Origin: Oryzias latipes
Lineage: Eukaryota > Chordata > Actinopteri > Beloniformes > Adrianichthyidae
Assembly: GCF_002234675.1 (NCBI RefSeq)
Contig: NC_019867.2
Span: 4,854,001-4,918,000, forward strand
Length of the DNA stretch: 64,000 nt
Direction: 5' to 3'
Shown here one piece after another: positions 10,116 through 20,900 of the stretch. The first letter of the stretch is position 1. Each line of letters opens with the position of its first letter. The notes beneath the pieces were generated by a model. It made no database searches and was not told the origin of the DNA. It worked only from the letters and a program-made list of their open reading frames with translations. The position numbers were made by a program, and so were the translations under genes.

Positions 10116-13100
10116 TCATTTTTCAGCAGTTTCTTTCGATTTTTTCCAGAAATTACCAGCAACAATTCCAAACAACAACAAGAGCCCAAGGTTTCTGTTT
10201 GAGCTAAACTCCTTCCAGCAGTCTTCTGCTTTGTTGATGTCCACCGAGTAAATCTGTGGAAGAGGAAAGGAGCATTTTTTAAAAGAAGTACCTTGTTCTG
10301 AAAAACAAAAGAAACCATCCAGGTCCCGGACTCTTCTCACCTGGTGTGTCAGGTGAAAGGCCACAGCAGTGAGCGCCGCGTAGTAAGGCAGCGTCTGCTG
10401 AGCGCTGACCCCGGCTACAACCAGGCCGGACATCATGGCCGCAGTGAAACCGCTCAACCAGAGTTTGGTCTGATCCTGGAACCTCAGGGCTGTGGATTTG
10501 ACTCCCACCTTGACGTCATCCTCCTTATCCTGGTGGATAGACACAAAGCACTTTAGAGATGCTTTTTTGTTCTCTGTCTGGGACGTTTTAATTTGCTGTT
10601 CATACAGACAAAAGTGTGAAATCCTATATATTGATCTAAAATAAACAAAAGGTATAGAAAAACGGCTAACTTCCATCTGGAAAGAAGTATACCTTAAATG
10701 ACACAAAACATCTTTTCAATAAAAAAAATTCAGCAGAATATTTCCAATTAAGATTAAAAACACTCTTTAGTGCTTAGATTTTATGCTTTTGCACCTATAA
10801 GAGTAAAAAACAGTTTTCGTTTTATTTTGTTTTGCTGTTAAATATATCTGAGGAGTTAAATCAATGTCTAAAAAGTTTTTATCAAGCAGCAAATTGCTTT
10901 AACTTCCTTCTAAGGATGGGATTAGTTTGTCAATGTTTTACTCTATTTTAGATTATGCAGACTTTCATGTTTTAATGCTACTTCAGCTTATTTACATTCC
11001 CTGGATGTTGTCTACAACAACGTATGTGCTTTGTTTGTCGCTGCCCTTCTAGGACTCACCACTATTGGTTATATGAACGCCTTGGCTTGGCTCTCACCAT
11101 CAAACAGAAGACAGGTTCACTGGCTACAAGTTGTTTTGAAATGAATTTAGTTTAACCTTCCTTTTTAAAATCTTATTTAGTTCCCTGTAGTTCACAACAT
11201 AACTTATGGCATCTTGACCAAGTATTTTTTTCTGTTCTTAGATATAAATATAAAAACCAATCAGGGAAGAAAAAAAATCAACAACTTTTTGTGTTAAGGC
11301 ACCTAGTTGCTGAAATAATCTTCCTGTTTTTTAAGCTCCATCTCAAAGCTTTAATCATTAAAGAAAACTCTTAATTTATTTTTTTTAAATGTGCCATTGT
11401 TTTTTTATTTTTTGAATGATTATTTGATTTTTCTAATGTTACTTTTGTTATATATTTTATTTATCCTTACTGCAATTATTATTTCCCTCAGATGATGACT
11501 TTTATTTTTTTATGTTATTTTTTTGCTTTAAACTGTGAATTATATTTATTCTGTGCGATGTCTTCCAAATGGAGTGGTGACCTGGAGAACTGGTTGGTTT
11601 GTGTGCGTGAATGAGTCTGTGCATTCTGCCAGCTTGATTATACTGTTTATTTTTCCTTTTTCTGCTGCTTCTTGATTATTCTTTGAATATTTCTATGATG
11701 TATTGTGATTTTAATGCATTTTTCTGTTTTGTGAAGCACCTTGAATTACTTTGTGTACGAATTGTGCTACACAAATAAACTTGCCTTGCCTTCTCATCTA
11801 CTTTAGTAAATGTCTGATATAGAGGAACGCCTGGAAAATAAGATGTTCTTCTGCCAAGGGGGCTTATTCTCACTGATTTTTAGATTTTCCATCTAGATTT
11901 AAAATGTTTCTCAGATCTCCTCGGTCCTTTCAAACCCTCCAGAACTCTCGGATCCTCTTCTGGAAAACCAGGACTCAGGCCGAGGCCTCCTTTCAGAACC
12001 AGAATCCTCATCTTCCCTGAGGATCTGAGACCTTCTGTATCAGAAGATGTTTTGATGGAAAATTGACATATTTTTTTAAATTTTGGTTTTTAAATAACTC
12101 ATTGAATTAACTTATTTATTTGGGTTTTAAGTATTTTATGACTTTTATTCTTTATCAATTGCATTTTTTTACCCTGTCTATACATTGCCCCCTCAAAGTA
12201 TCACCCACAGCACTTCCTACCATCTTATGTTTTTAATACTTGTTGCTTTTCATTTTGCATTTTATAGCTTTTGATTGTTGTAACCTATAAATATCTTTTA
12301 TGTCAAGCACCTTGTGTTCTACAGCATGGTAATGAAAGGCGCTCTACACAGAAAGTGATTGTTTATAGAACTTTCAATTCACAAGGTCTGATTGAAGTAC
12401 TGGAAGAAGGTTTGATCAATTGATCTAGTCTATATAGACAAAGTCAAATCTATCTTTTGTTTACCTTTTAGTTATTTTTTAGTTCAAATTGCACATCATT
12501 TACTTATTTGTCTGTTTGCAATTGGCTATTTGGTGATCTGTGATTTTTATAGTTACTTGTTTTTTTTCTTTTGAGCTGCCATTACAGGGGAATTTCTCTG
12601 CTGTGAGATCAAAATTCAATTCATTGAGTTTTAGAAAAGGCTGTTGCTTTTTTTATATCCATAGTTAGATTTACTCCAATGACATGTCAAACACAAAGAC
12701 ACACAGGCATACTACACTATACAAAGCAATACTTAATCAAATAAATGACTATTCTATTTACATTTCTCAGTAATTATCCACACATTTGGTGGTGCCTTGT
12801 AACAAAATAGTGTGGACAGTTTCTTTGTGTTTTCAGATATGAAAGAAAATCTGAATTTTTTTAGGACAAAAAATGGCTCCACACATATGAACAAGTTCCC
12901 AGGTCGTTATTGTAAATAAAAACACGTTTTTAATAGCTTACCTGGTTAAATAAAGGTTCAGTTAATAAATAAAACAAGTTCTAACTGAGCTCTTTGTTTC
13001 ACCTGATGAGCATATATTGTGTCATAAATCAGCGTCCACATCACTCCAGAGAAATACAGCGGCAGGCACACGGACCAATCACAGGAGCCCCTCACCGCGG

Positions 13101-15138
13101 ACCAGCCGAGCAGAGCGCCCCAGTTAAAGGTCAGTCCTTCAGAGAGAAGCAGTCAATGCTCAGAGGAACCATGCAGGAGTTTGATGCACAACACAGAGGT
13201 ATTAGACACCTACCCAACACCAGCTGTGGCCAGTAAGTGATCCTCTTCATCAGCGGGTAAGTGATGACGAGACACAAGGAGGAGGCGCCCAGAGCGATGC
13301 TGTCGGGAGGAAAGAGGAACACGAAGAATAAGTCTCTCCCTGATGCACCTGTGAAGGACTGTTTGATGGAGTTTTATGGAGATTTGGGTCGCTGCTGCTG
13401 TTTGAGACATGGCTAGAGTTACAGCCAAAATCATATTTACCTGTAATAGTTGAGACACAAAAGAACCCCGAGTGCGAGAGAGAGCTGCCCTCCCAGGAAA
13501 ACTAAAGCTTGGAATTGGGAAATTTCCCCAGACGCGATGGGTCGAGAGGCTGTCCTGGTCACCTGCAACAGAACATCAACGGCTTCGGACAGGTGCTGGT
13601 GGAGGATCCACACCTCTATGGGCCGTGGTCAAATGAAGCATCTTTATTCAGTAGACATGATTGTTGCTTCTTATCACTCAAAGAGTGTTGACAGTAACTC
13701 TGTGCTCCGTTTCTTGTTACGTCAAACCCAACAGTTTAACTGATAATTTCAATTAAAACTTTTCATCTGGTGTGATATTCTCTTATTTATTTAGATAAAT
13801 CTACGTTTGTGTTTGGCGTACTTGTTTGTCAAAGTCTTTATCCCACATGTCATTGACGGTGCAGCCGGCCCCTCTCATCAGCACGGCTCCGGTTCCAAAC
13901 AGGGCCAACATGCCCAGATCTGGAAGGCATCCGGGCTCTGCAGCCAGAGCGATGCTCCAAGTACAAGGAAGGTAGAGCAGCCATGTTCCTGCAAAAAAAA
14001 AAAAAAAAATGTTTGCTTCAACATTTGAAAAACAAATCTGGAAAAAACAACAACAACATAACAGTGGCTGCAAACAAATATTTACTCATATCTTTGAATA
14101 AATGACACGATTACCACAATAAAAGTTGAAAACTGTTTTCAAATGCAGAAAATGTATATTAATATACATTTTTTTTGCTTTGGAGACCTTTAGGAAAGTT
14201 AGGAAGCAGCAGAAGTTAACAAATTACCGTAATCAACGGTAGATGATATCTTTAGTTTTCCCTTGATATAAAAAAAAAGGTTTGTGTGAGTAAAGTGTTT
14301 CAAAACAAAGAGTACAGGAACTACATTCACAGATCAGTAACCTCTGGGGTAAAGTGTAAACATTTGAAAAGCTTGTTAGATACAATAGACATTTCGAACG
14401 CCTTATAACAACTGTCAAGTGTGGCGATAGAAGGTTAGTGATTTGGGTCAGGGCTCCAATTCAAATGTTACAGCTCTTAGAACTGGACTGTTTTGTTCCA
14501 TTTTCTCAATGGAAAGAACACAAACAAATAACTAAAAAACTGAAGCAGCCCAGACAACGCTGGATAGAAAATATTGTCAAAGTAATGAAGAATAAATAAA
14601 TGAGAGGAAAAAAATAAAAGAAGTCTGGATTAAAATTATAATTACACATTATGGGAAAAAACTCAATTTAGCATTTAAATAGAGTATCTAAATAGATCAT
14701 TTTTGTAGGTTTTAAAACAAGCATTTCTGATGTCAAAATGTTTTTAAACACTAAACTGGTTCATAATTCAATGATTTGAACTGTGTAATGATTTTTGACA
14801 GAGATCTATGCAGGAATTGTGGACTTTTATTCTGAAATCATGTACAAACCGATGGGTTTATCCAGCCTCATCAGGCGGAGGTACGGCTGCACAAAGGCAG
14901 GTGCCGAGTTCACAACAGCGGAGGGCGACAGGCTGAAAGATCTGCTTCCACTGAGGTGGGACTGAATCACTTGGGTGGTCACAGCTTTGTTGTAAAAGGT
15001 TCTTCTCGTGGATCTGGGCTGCTGTTGAAAATGATCATCTCTAGTTGTCGCTACTTTCCGGAATGAGCAGATTGACAGGCAGGGATGGCTTCTGGTGGCG
15101 GTGAGAACTACCCGCCTGCTCAATTCAGTGCAAAGCAT
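10116..15138 (-). CDS. coq2: 4-hydroxybenzoate polyprenyltransferase, mitochondrial (coenzyme Q biosynthesis)
   Basis: COQ2 joins the polyprenyl tail to 4-hydroxybenzoate in the inner mitochondrial membrane, an early step of ubiquinone synthesis. Seven coding exons: 14850-15138, 13822-13988, 13441-13562, 13214-13299, 13003-13136, 10341-10529 and 10116-10253. All introns are GT-AG and the phases sum to 375 codons (374 aa). The Arg/Ser/Thr-rich N-terminus fits a transit peptide. [12 protein letters not shown] leads into the UbiA core. The first aspartate motif is NDMWDKDFD in exon 2, and the second lies around DTIYAHQDKEDD across exons 5-6; both are Mg-diphosphate binding sites of this family and look intact. 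[20 protein letters not shown] in exon 4 is a membrane segment. The large intron 10530-13002 holds a LINE relic. Identification is secure from motif order and length. Confidence 0.95.
10900..11795 (+). mobile_element. L2-like LINE relic inside coq2 intron 5
   Basis: In the plus direction the sequence reads, with many stops, like the end of an L2/Maui reverse transcriptase (a decayed LDYAD block and a SLDVVYN-like block around 10945-11025). It ends in the tail CACAAATAAACTTGCCTTGC at about 11771-11790. It is antisense to coq2 and not coding. Confidence 0.45.
12000..13000 (-). other. coq2 intron 5, remainder
   Basis: AT-rich intronic DNA next to exon 5. One weak LINE-tail-like phrase (AAGGCGCTCTACACAGAAAG) lies near 12337. 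No other feature is seen. Confidence 0.4.
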
Positions 15139-15600
15139 TGTGTCTCTTTTAAATCACATCAACACATTACAAATTGTTTGGGTAAAAAATGACTGGAAGC
15201 AAGCAATACTTTCGTTCTGGTTTGGTGCGTTTGTTCTTCTACGGGTTAAGGCTGTTGGAGAGCAACGGTTTGACTCAGTACTGCCACCTACCGGACATAG
15301 ATGAAAATTACGGATCACTTGTAAAAGAATGCTCATTTTCAGTTTTGACGGTCACCCAACGATATTATTTTCATATAACTATAATAAAACTTTATTTTAT
15401 ATTATTTTTGGTGTTATAATTAAAAATATGTTTACATATCATAGTCTATTTAAACACAGGGGCACTTTTTATAAGAAATATCTGTTTTGCTAGAATGATA
15501 AAGACGCAATTCACTCAAGAAGAAACATATTTAATTAAAATGCATATATTGTTATCATGAACATGATTGTTCCCCTATGCAAACATTACAATTTCACAGT
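15139..15600. other. coq2 upstream region, left part of the coq2-znf462 spacer
   Basis: Holds the coq2 5' leader and upstream DNA up to the LINE target site. Without the LINE and one copy of its duplication, coq2 and the znf462 first exon would face away from each other across roughly 0.6-0.7 kb. No TATA box is evident. Confidence 0.45.
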
Positions 15601-15634
15601 ATTATATGTTTAGTTGAAAATTAAACCAGTAATG

Positions 15635-17173
15635 GGAGAGTGCTGATTAATAGGGTAGTGGAGGGAACTGAGTGTATGATTGGTGAAGAGCAGTGTGGTT
15701 TCAGGAGAGGTAGAGGGTGTGTGGATCAGGTGTTTGTTGTGAGACAGGTGTGTGAAAAGTTTTTGGCTAAGGGGAGGGAGGTGTTTTGGGCATTCATGGA
15801 TTTAGAGAAGGCGTATGATAGGATTGATAGAGAGGCGTTGTGGGTGGTGTTGAGTATGTATGGTATTGATGGTAGATTGTTGGAAGGTGTGAAGAGTTTT
15901 TATAGAAACAGTAAAGCGTGTGTGAGAGTGGGAAATAGCATGAGTGATTGGTTTCCTGTGAGGGTTGGTCTGCGCCAGGGATGCGTGATGTCTCCGTGGT
16001 TGTTTAACGTGTATTTGGATGGTGTGGTAAAAGAGGTGAATGAAAGGGTGTCGGGTACGGGTGTGAGCATGATAAATACTGACGGCAGCGAATGGAGTGT
16101 GAATCAGTTGCTGTTTGCAGATGATACTGCACTAGTGGCTGACTCAGAAGAGAGCTTGGCACGTCTGGTTGAGGAGTTTGGAAGGGTGTGCGACAGAAGG
16201 AAGTTGAGAGTGAATGTGGAAAAGAGTAAGGTGATGAGGTGTACGAGGTTAAAGGGTGAACGTAGATTGAATGTGGCATTAAATGGGGAGCTGTTGGAAG
16301 AGGTAGAGTGTTTTCAGTATTTGGGGTCGTGTGTCTGTGTGGATGGTGGAATGGGGGGAGAGGTAGAGTTTAGAATGAATGAAGTACGAAAGATATGGGG
16401 GGTAATGAAGAGAGTGTTTGAATGTAGGTCACTGGGAAAGGATGCAAAAAGGAGATTGTATGAGGGTGTGGTGGTGCCTGCAGCGTTATATGGGGCTGAA
16501 ACATGGAGTCTGAAAGTGGCGGAAAAGAGGAAGCTGAATGTAGTTGAGATGAGATGTTTGAGGAGTATGTGTGGTGTGACGCGTATGGATCGTGTGAGAA
16601 ATGAAGTTATCCGAGAGAGAACTGGTGTGACGCAAGAGTTGGCTGAAAGAGCAGAGCAAAAGGCACTGGGATGGTTTGGACATGTTGAAAGAATGGAAAG
16701 GGAGCGATTGGTGAAAAGGGTATACAAATCTGATGTGAGTGGAGTGAGAATGAGAGGAAGACCGCGAATGGGATGGACAGAGGGTGTAAGAAGAGCGTTG
16801 AATGCAAGAGGGATGACTGTGGTGGAGGGGAGAGAGGCTGCTCAGGACAGGGATGTGTGGAGAGAGTTTGTCTATGGATGAATGGATGGGTGTGGTAGAG
16901 GTCTGGTCTTGGGATGAAGCGGCAAGGGGAAACCAGCCTTGGCTGAGGCCCTGCTGTGGAGGTGCCCACACTGGGCTGTGCAGCTGACCCTGGTGCAGTG
17001 TGGTGTGGCTTAGACCAGACCTCAGACCAGTCGCACGCACATACGCACACACGCACTCACACACTGAAGGAGGAGGGTTTGGGGAAGAGACAGAGGGAGC
17101 TAAAATTGTGTGCCTTGTCTAGGCTACCCCACCTTGGTGGGACACAGCCTTGGTAAATAAAAAAAAAAAAAAA
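15635..17173 (+). mobile_element. young 5'-truncated non-LTR retrotransposon with 34-bp target-site duplication
   Basis: The insert is flanked by an identical 34-bp repeat at 15601-15634 and 17174-17207, beginning ATTATATGTTTAG and ending CCAGTAATG. It ends in an A-rich tail (GGTAAATAAA plus a run of A up to 17173). It is truncated at the 5' end, so only the C-terminal part of the polymerase protein remains. The identical duplication and open frame indicate recent insertion. The clade is uncertain; the protein looks RTE/Jockey-like rather than L1. Confidence 0.93.
15640..16881 (+). CDS. LINE reverse transcriptase, C-terminal part (5' truncated)
   Basis: The open frame enters directly from the insertion point, so the first in-frame GTG at 15640 is not a true start. 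Reverse transcriptase motifs in order, counted from 15640: fingers motif GEEQCGFRRGRG at residues 15-26, block A FMDLEKAYDRID at 52-63, block B GLRQGCVMSPWLFN at 110-123, and catalytic FADD at 159-162. The C-terminal part has the conserved YGAETWSL and WFGHVERM segments. The frame is free of stops through TGA at 16879-16881. The upstream endonuclease domain is absent because of truncation, so this copy cannot mobilise itself. Confidence 0.9.
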   Translation: MLINRVVEGTECMIGEEQCGFRRGRGCVDQVFVVRQVCEKFLAKGREVFWAFMDLEKAYDRIDREALWVVLSMYGIDGRLLEGVKSFYRNSKACVRVGNSMSDWFPVRVGLRQGCVMSPWLFNVYLDGVVKEVNERVSGTGVSMINTDGSEWSVNQLLFADDTALVADSEESLARLVEEFGRVCDRRKLRVNVEKSKVMRCTRLKGERRLNVALNGELLEEVECFQYLGSCVCVDGGMGGEVEFRMNEVRKIWGVMKRVFECRSLGKDAKRRLYEGVVVPAALYGAETWSLKVAEKRKLNVVEMRCLRSMCGVTRMDRVRNEVIRERTGVTQELAERAEQKALGWFGHVERMERERLVKRVYKSDVSGVRMRGRPRMGWTEGVRRALNARGMTVVEGREAAQDRDVWREFVYG

Positions 17174-17207
17174 ATTATATGTTTAGTTGAAAATTAAACC
17201 AGTAATG

Positions 17208-17880
17208 CGGAGTCCCGGCTGATGGGGGCGGTGTGACCACTGATGACTCCAGCCAGAACCTACCCAGGAACCGTAGAAGAAGACAAAAGAGAGGGGGAGG
17301 GCTGTTCGCGGGAAAAATGGCGGAACTGTGCGTGATGGTAGTGTTTTGATCGGAAAACATCCTCAGTATCGTTTCTTTAGTCTTTTTCTGTGTCTGTCTT
17401 CACATGTAAGTATTAAATACGAAGAGTCAAGCTTTTTGCAGCTGTCTGTATTTTTCTTTAATCCCGGAAGACGATTTCTTTGGTGGGGTTATTCTGCTAG
17501 AAACCGATTTTCCTCCTTTTTCCCGTTTAATTTAAAAAGCAGCGAAAGTTAAACTTTAAACGTGTTCATCGATTGTTTTAATTCACCCCCTCCCCCCATG
17601 GATAATATCATTACAGATCGGAATTTATTTTCCAAGAGAAACTTGTGACTGTACCAAAATCCCAACAGATTAAGGTATTTTGAAACTAAAGATCATCAGA
17701 TCAGAGTCCCAGTGGAAATCACGGGATTTTTGGTTCTTCGTTGTTTTATGGGGAACATATTCAGTTTTTGATTCTTATCTGTGTTGATACCTTTTTAATA
17801 GTTGCAGCAAAACAAAAAAAAAACTAAAGGCACAGCCACCTAATCCATCGTAATATAACAATGTCTGTTTTCCTTGCAGG
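17208..17880 (+). promoter_or_regulatory. znf462 first (non-coding) exon and promoter region
   Basis: A GC-richer stretch contains GGAAAAATGGCGGAAC near 17310 and a probable donor GTAAGTATT starting at 17406. The short frame from ATG 17318 stops quickly and would be an upstream ORF. The next exon is 17880-17951 after TTGCAG. The exon 1 start is inferred, not seen. A second upstream ATG (17922) stops after four codons. Confidence 0.5.
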
Positions 17881-17941
17881 AAACTCTAAGCTTTTTTAAA
17901 AAAAAACTTTATTATTTTGAAATGGACATCAAATGACAAAG

Positions 17942-20900
17942 ATGCAAAGTGGTAAGTACTCCCCTGCCTTTCTCTTGTTTCTGTTTTGCATGGTTACCAC
18001 GTCTCCTTGACAGTATTTGTTTAATTATTGTTATTATTTCCAGATTCAACTCAATTTGTTACTTCTGAGCCCAACAAGGAAGTCTGCAAATTTGCAGCAC
18101 AACCGACAGTCAAATCTTTCCAGTGTGGTAAATGTACTTTAGTCTTCAAATCCAAAGTTTATCTTTTTGAGCATCTAAACAATGTGCACGACTTAGATGT
18201 GCACACTGCTCTCCAAGATGCTGGCTTGAAGTATGCAGAGGCAGACAAAAACTCAAGCTTGGAAAAAAAGCATTTTAAATGCCAGCACTGTGATTTTAAA
18301 ACTTGCCACCAGGATCTTTTTAAAAAACACAAGAAGCAGTGCCACCAAAATGAAAATGCAAACTTGACTGAAGCTTTAAGCGGCTCTGAAAACCATGAAG
18401 CGGCTGGCGTTTCAGCTGACCATCACAGAGAAGCTGCAGAATTGGAAGAGATTCCCTCGGTTCTGTCAGCTGCATCTACCTCAGAGGCAAAATGCCTCCT
18501 TGCCTCATTGAAGGACCTAAAAACCTACAAGAGACCAGCCCAAACTAATGAAAACCTTTTCAAAAATCCACCTGGATTAAACGGGACACCATGTTCGGAG
18601 GAGGCGGATGACCCAAAAGAAACTCTAATCTTGCAAGAAACCCCTGTAGCTTCCAGACCTAACAGTAGGGGTGTTTCTCGAGCAACCGTGAAATCTATGA
18701 TTGATGTTACGGTTCGTGGATGCAGTGAACTTTTGCTGACAGATCATTTGAGTGCTGGCCTGCTACCTAACCTTCCCAAGACGCAACTCACAGAACCAGG
18801 TCAGTGCAGTGTTGGAAAGAGAATCAACAATAAAAGCCTGCAAAGTCCACCTGCTAAAAAAGCAAAATTACTTCCAGAGGCAGAGCTTTCACAATTAGAA
18901 AATGCACATCCTTCCTCCTCTCCAGAGTTTTCATTTGAAGTTAGTGAGGATGAAGAAGAACAGAAAGTGAATCAAGCACACAGAGATCCACAGAACCCTG
19001 ACGTTTATTTCTGTAAGCACTGTGACTTCAGGGAGGGAGACTTCAATCTTATGTCCTTACACTATCAGAATGATCACCCTTATGTCAGATGCAACGTTGC
19101 CTACATTAACAACTCGAACGACCAGAGTGCCACGTTCCGCTGCTTGGAATGTCCATTTGAGTTTGCAAGTGCAGTTGACCTGAAGTGGCATTACACAGAA
19201 AAGCACCCAGCAGCCCCAGATGTATTCAAGTTGAAGTCAAGTGAGCTCTGCTTACTTTTTAAATGCTTCCAGTGTGATTTCGCATGTGATGCATTAAAGC
19301 CCCTACGACAGCATTACAAAGAAAGCCACCCGTCATGTAGCGTGGACAACTCTTTGTTGTTCTGTCGATATTCAGTCCCTAAATCCTCCCAAGATGATGA
19401 ATCGTGCAAGTTGCAAAAGCATGAAATATCCGCTCGTCCTGAACAATTAATTGAGAGATCCCCTGAAAGAGAACGTACATTAAGGACAGAAGTCCAGGAG
19501 ACACCTTCACCCCAATGCCCCACTCCCACTAGGCTAGAAATGCACACCTGCCAAATCTGTTCGTTTGCCCACAAGTCAGTTGTTGTAATGCATGTTCACT
19601 ACAGAAAACACCACCCAGAAGAAGCCAACAGCATAGCCAGATTAAGACAATTAGCAAGTTCCCCGTCACACTTGCCGCAGCAGACCCCCCAGAAAGAGTT
19701 GTCAAAGAAAGAAGATCCCGAACTGTCGAAGCAAAAGCGGGTTTTGTCCATTCAAGTGGAGGAAGCAGGAGCATTGACGTTTATGGACCGCATTTCAAAG
19801 GAACCTCTGGGGAGTCATCAGGGTGAAGCACAGCCTCAAACGGACGCAGAGAGCACAGAGGGCAGCCCAGCAAAAATTAAGATGAAGGAGGTGGATGCTA
19901 AAGATCTCTCCACGACTAAAGCCGATGCTTATGGAGATCCAGAAAACCTATTTTACTGTGAGACGTGTAACTATGGAAATCCGTCTATAAAAGGAATACA
20001 AAACCATCAGATCAAAATCCACAGGCATACAATTAACAATGAGTGTGTTGCTGAGTACACGTCTATGTTGTGCGATCAGATAAAGAAGTCAAAAGCAGCT
20101 GACAAGGGCTCATCATCTGCCCATCATTTACCGCTTGCCGTCCTAAATAGTGGGGATGAAAATATGTTTTTTTGCCCCATATGTAACTATAGACACGATA
20201 CTATACAAAAAGTAATGCGCCACCATTCAGCGAGGCACGGTGGCTTTTATATGAAGTCTACACACGTAGACCAATACACTTCGGCGGTTTTAAAACAGAC
20301 AAAAAAGCCCACACCAGAGATCGAAATCAAAAAGAAAGAAGAGGACAAAAAGAAACTCGACAGTCATTCCTCAGATTCACCATCGGCGAAAGTCCCACAA
20401 ACGGAGAGGGTGCTCCAATGCTACCGATGCGATTTTCATACTCCAGTTGTGTATCTGCTGAAGAAGCACTTGTTGAAGATGCACAACGTAAACCGCGCAT
20501 ACAAAGACATTATACGACTTTGCTATCGAGCCGGATCGCTAGAGTCAGGCTATCACTGCGAGTGGTGTGTCTTCAGTGACAAGACCACTGTAGCAGTGTT
20601 TGAACACTACCGAGAGCAACACCCACAAAAACAGATAAACTATCCCTACATAAACACAAAGTTATATGCCGGTCCCAAAATACTACAAACACACAAAAAG
20701 AAACCCAAGCTTGTGGAAACTACCAATTATTCTACATCTGAAAAGAAACGCTCGGATCACCAGAGAAACGAAAAGCCAAGTTCAAGCAACCAGGTGGAAG
20801 ACCTCAGCAAAATACCAGGATTATTTGAATCTTTCCAGGTGCCTCTAGATGACACGGATGACCAAACATTATCCACCTCCGAAAAGTTCAAGTGTCCTTC

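Noticed and set aside
17318-17350. ATG GCG GAA frame considered as the znf462 start
   Set aside because: It stops after about ten codons and cannot join the finger frame; treated as an upstream ORF in the first exon.
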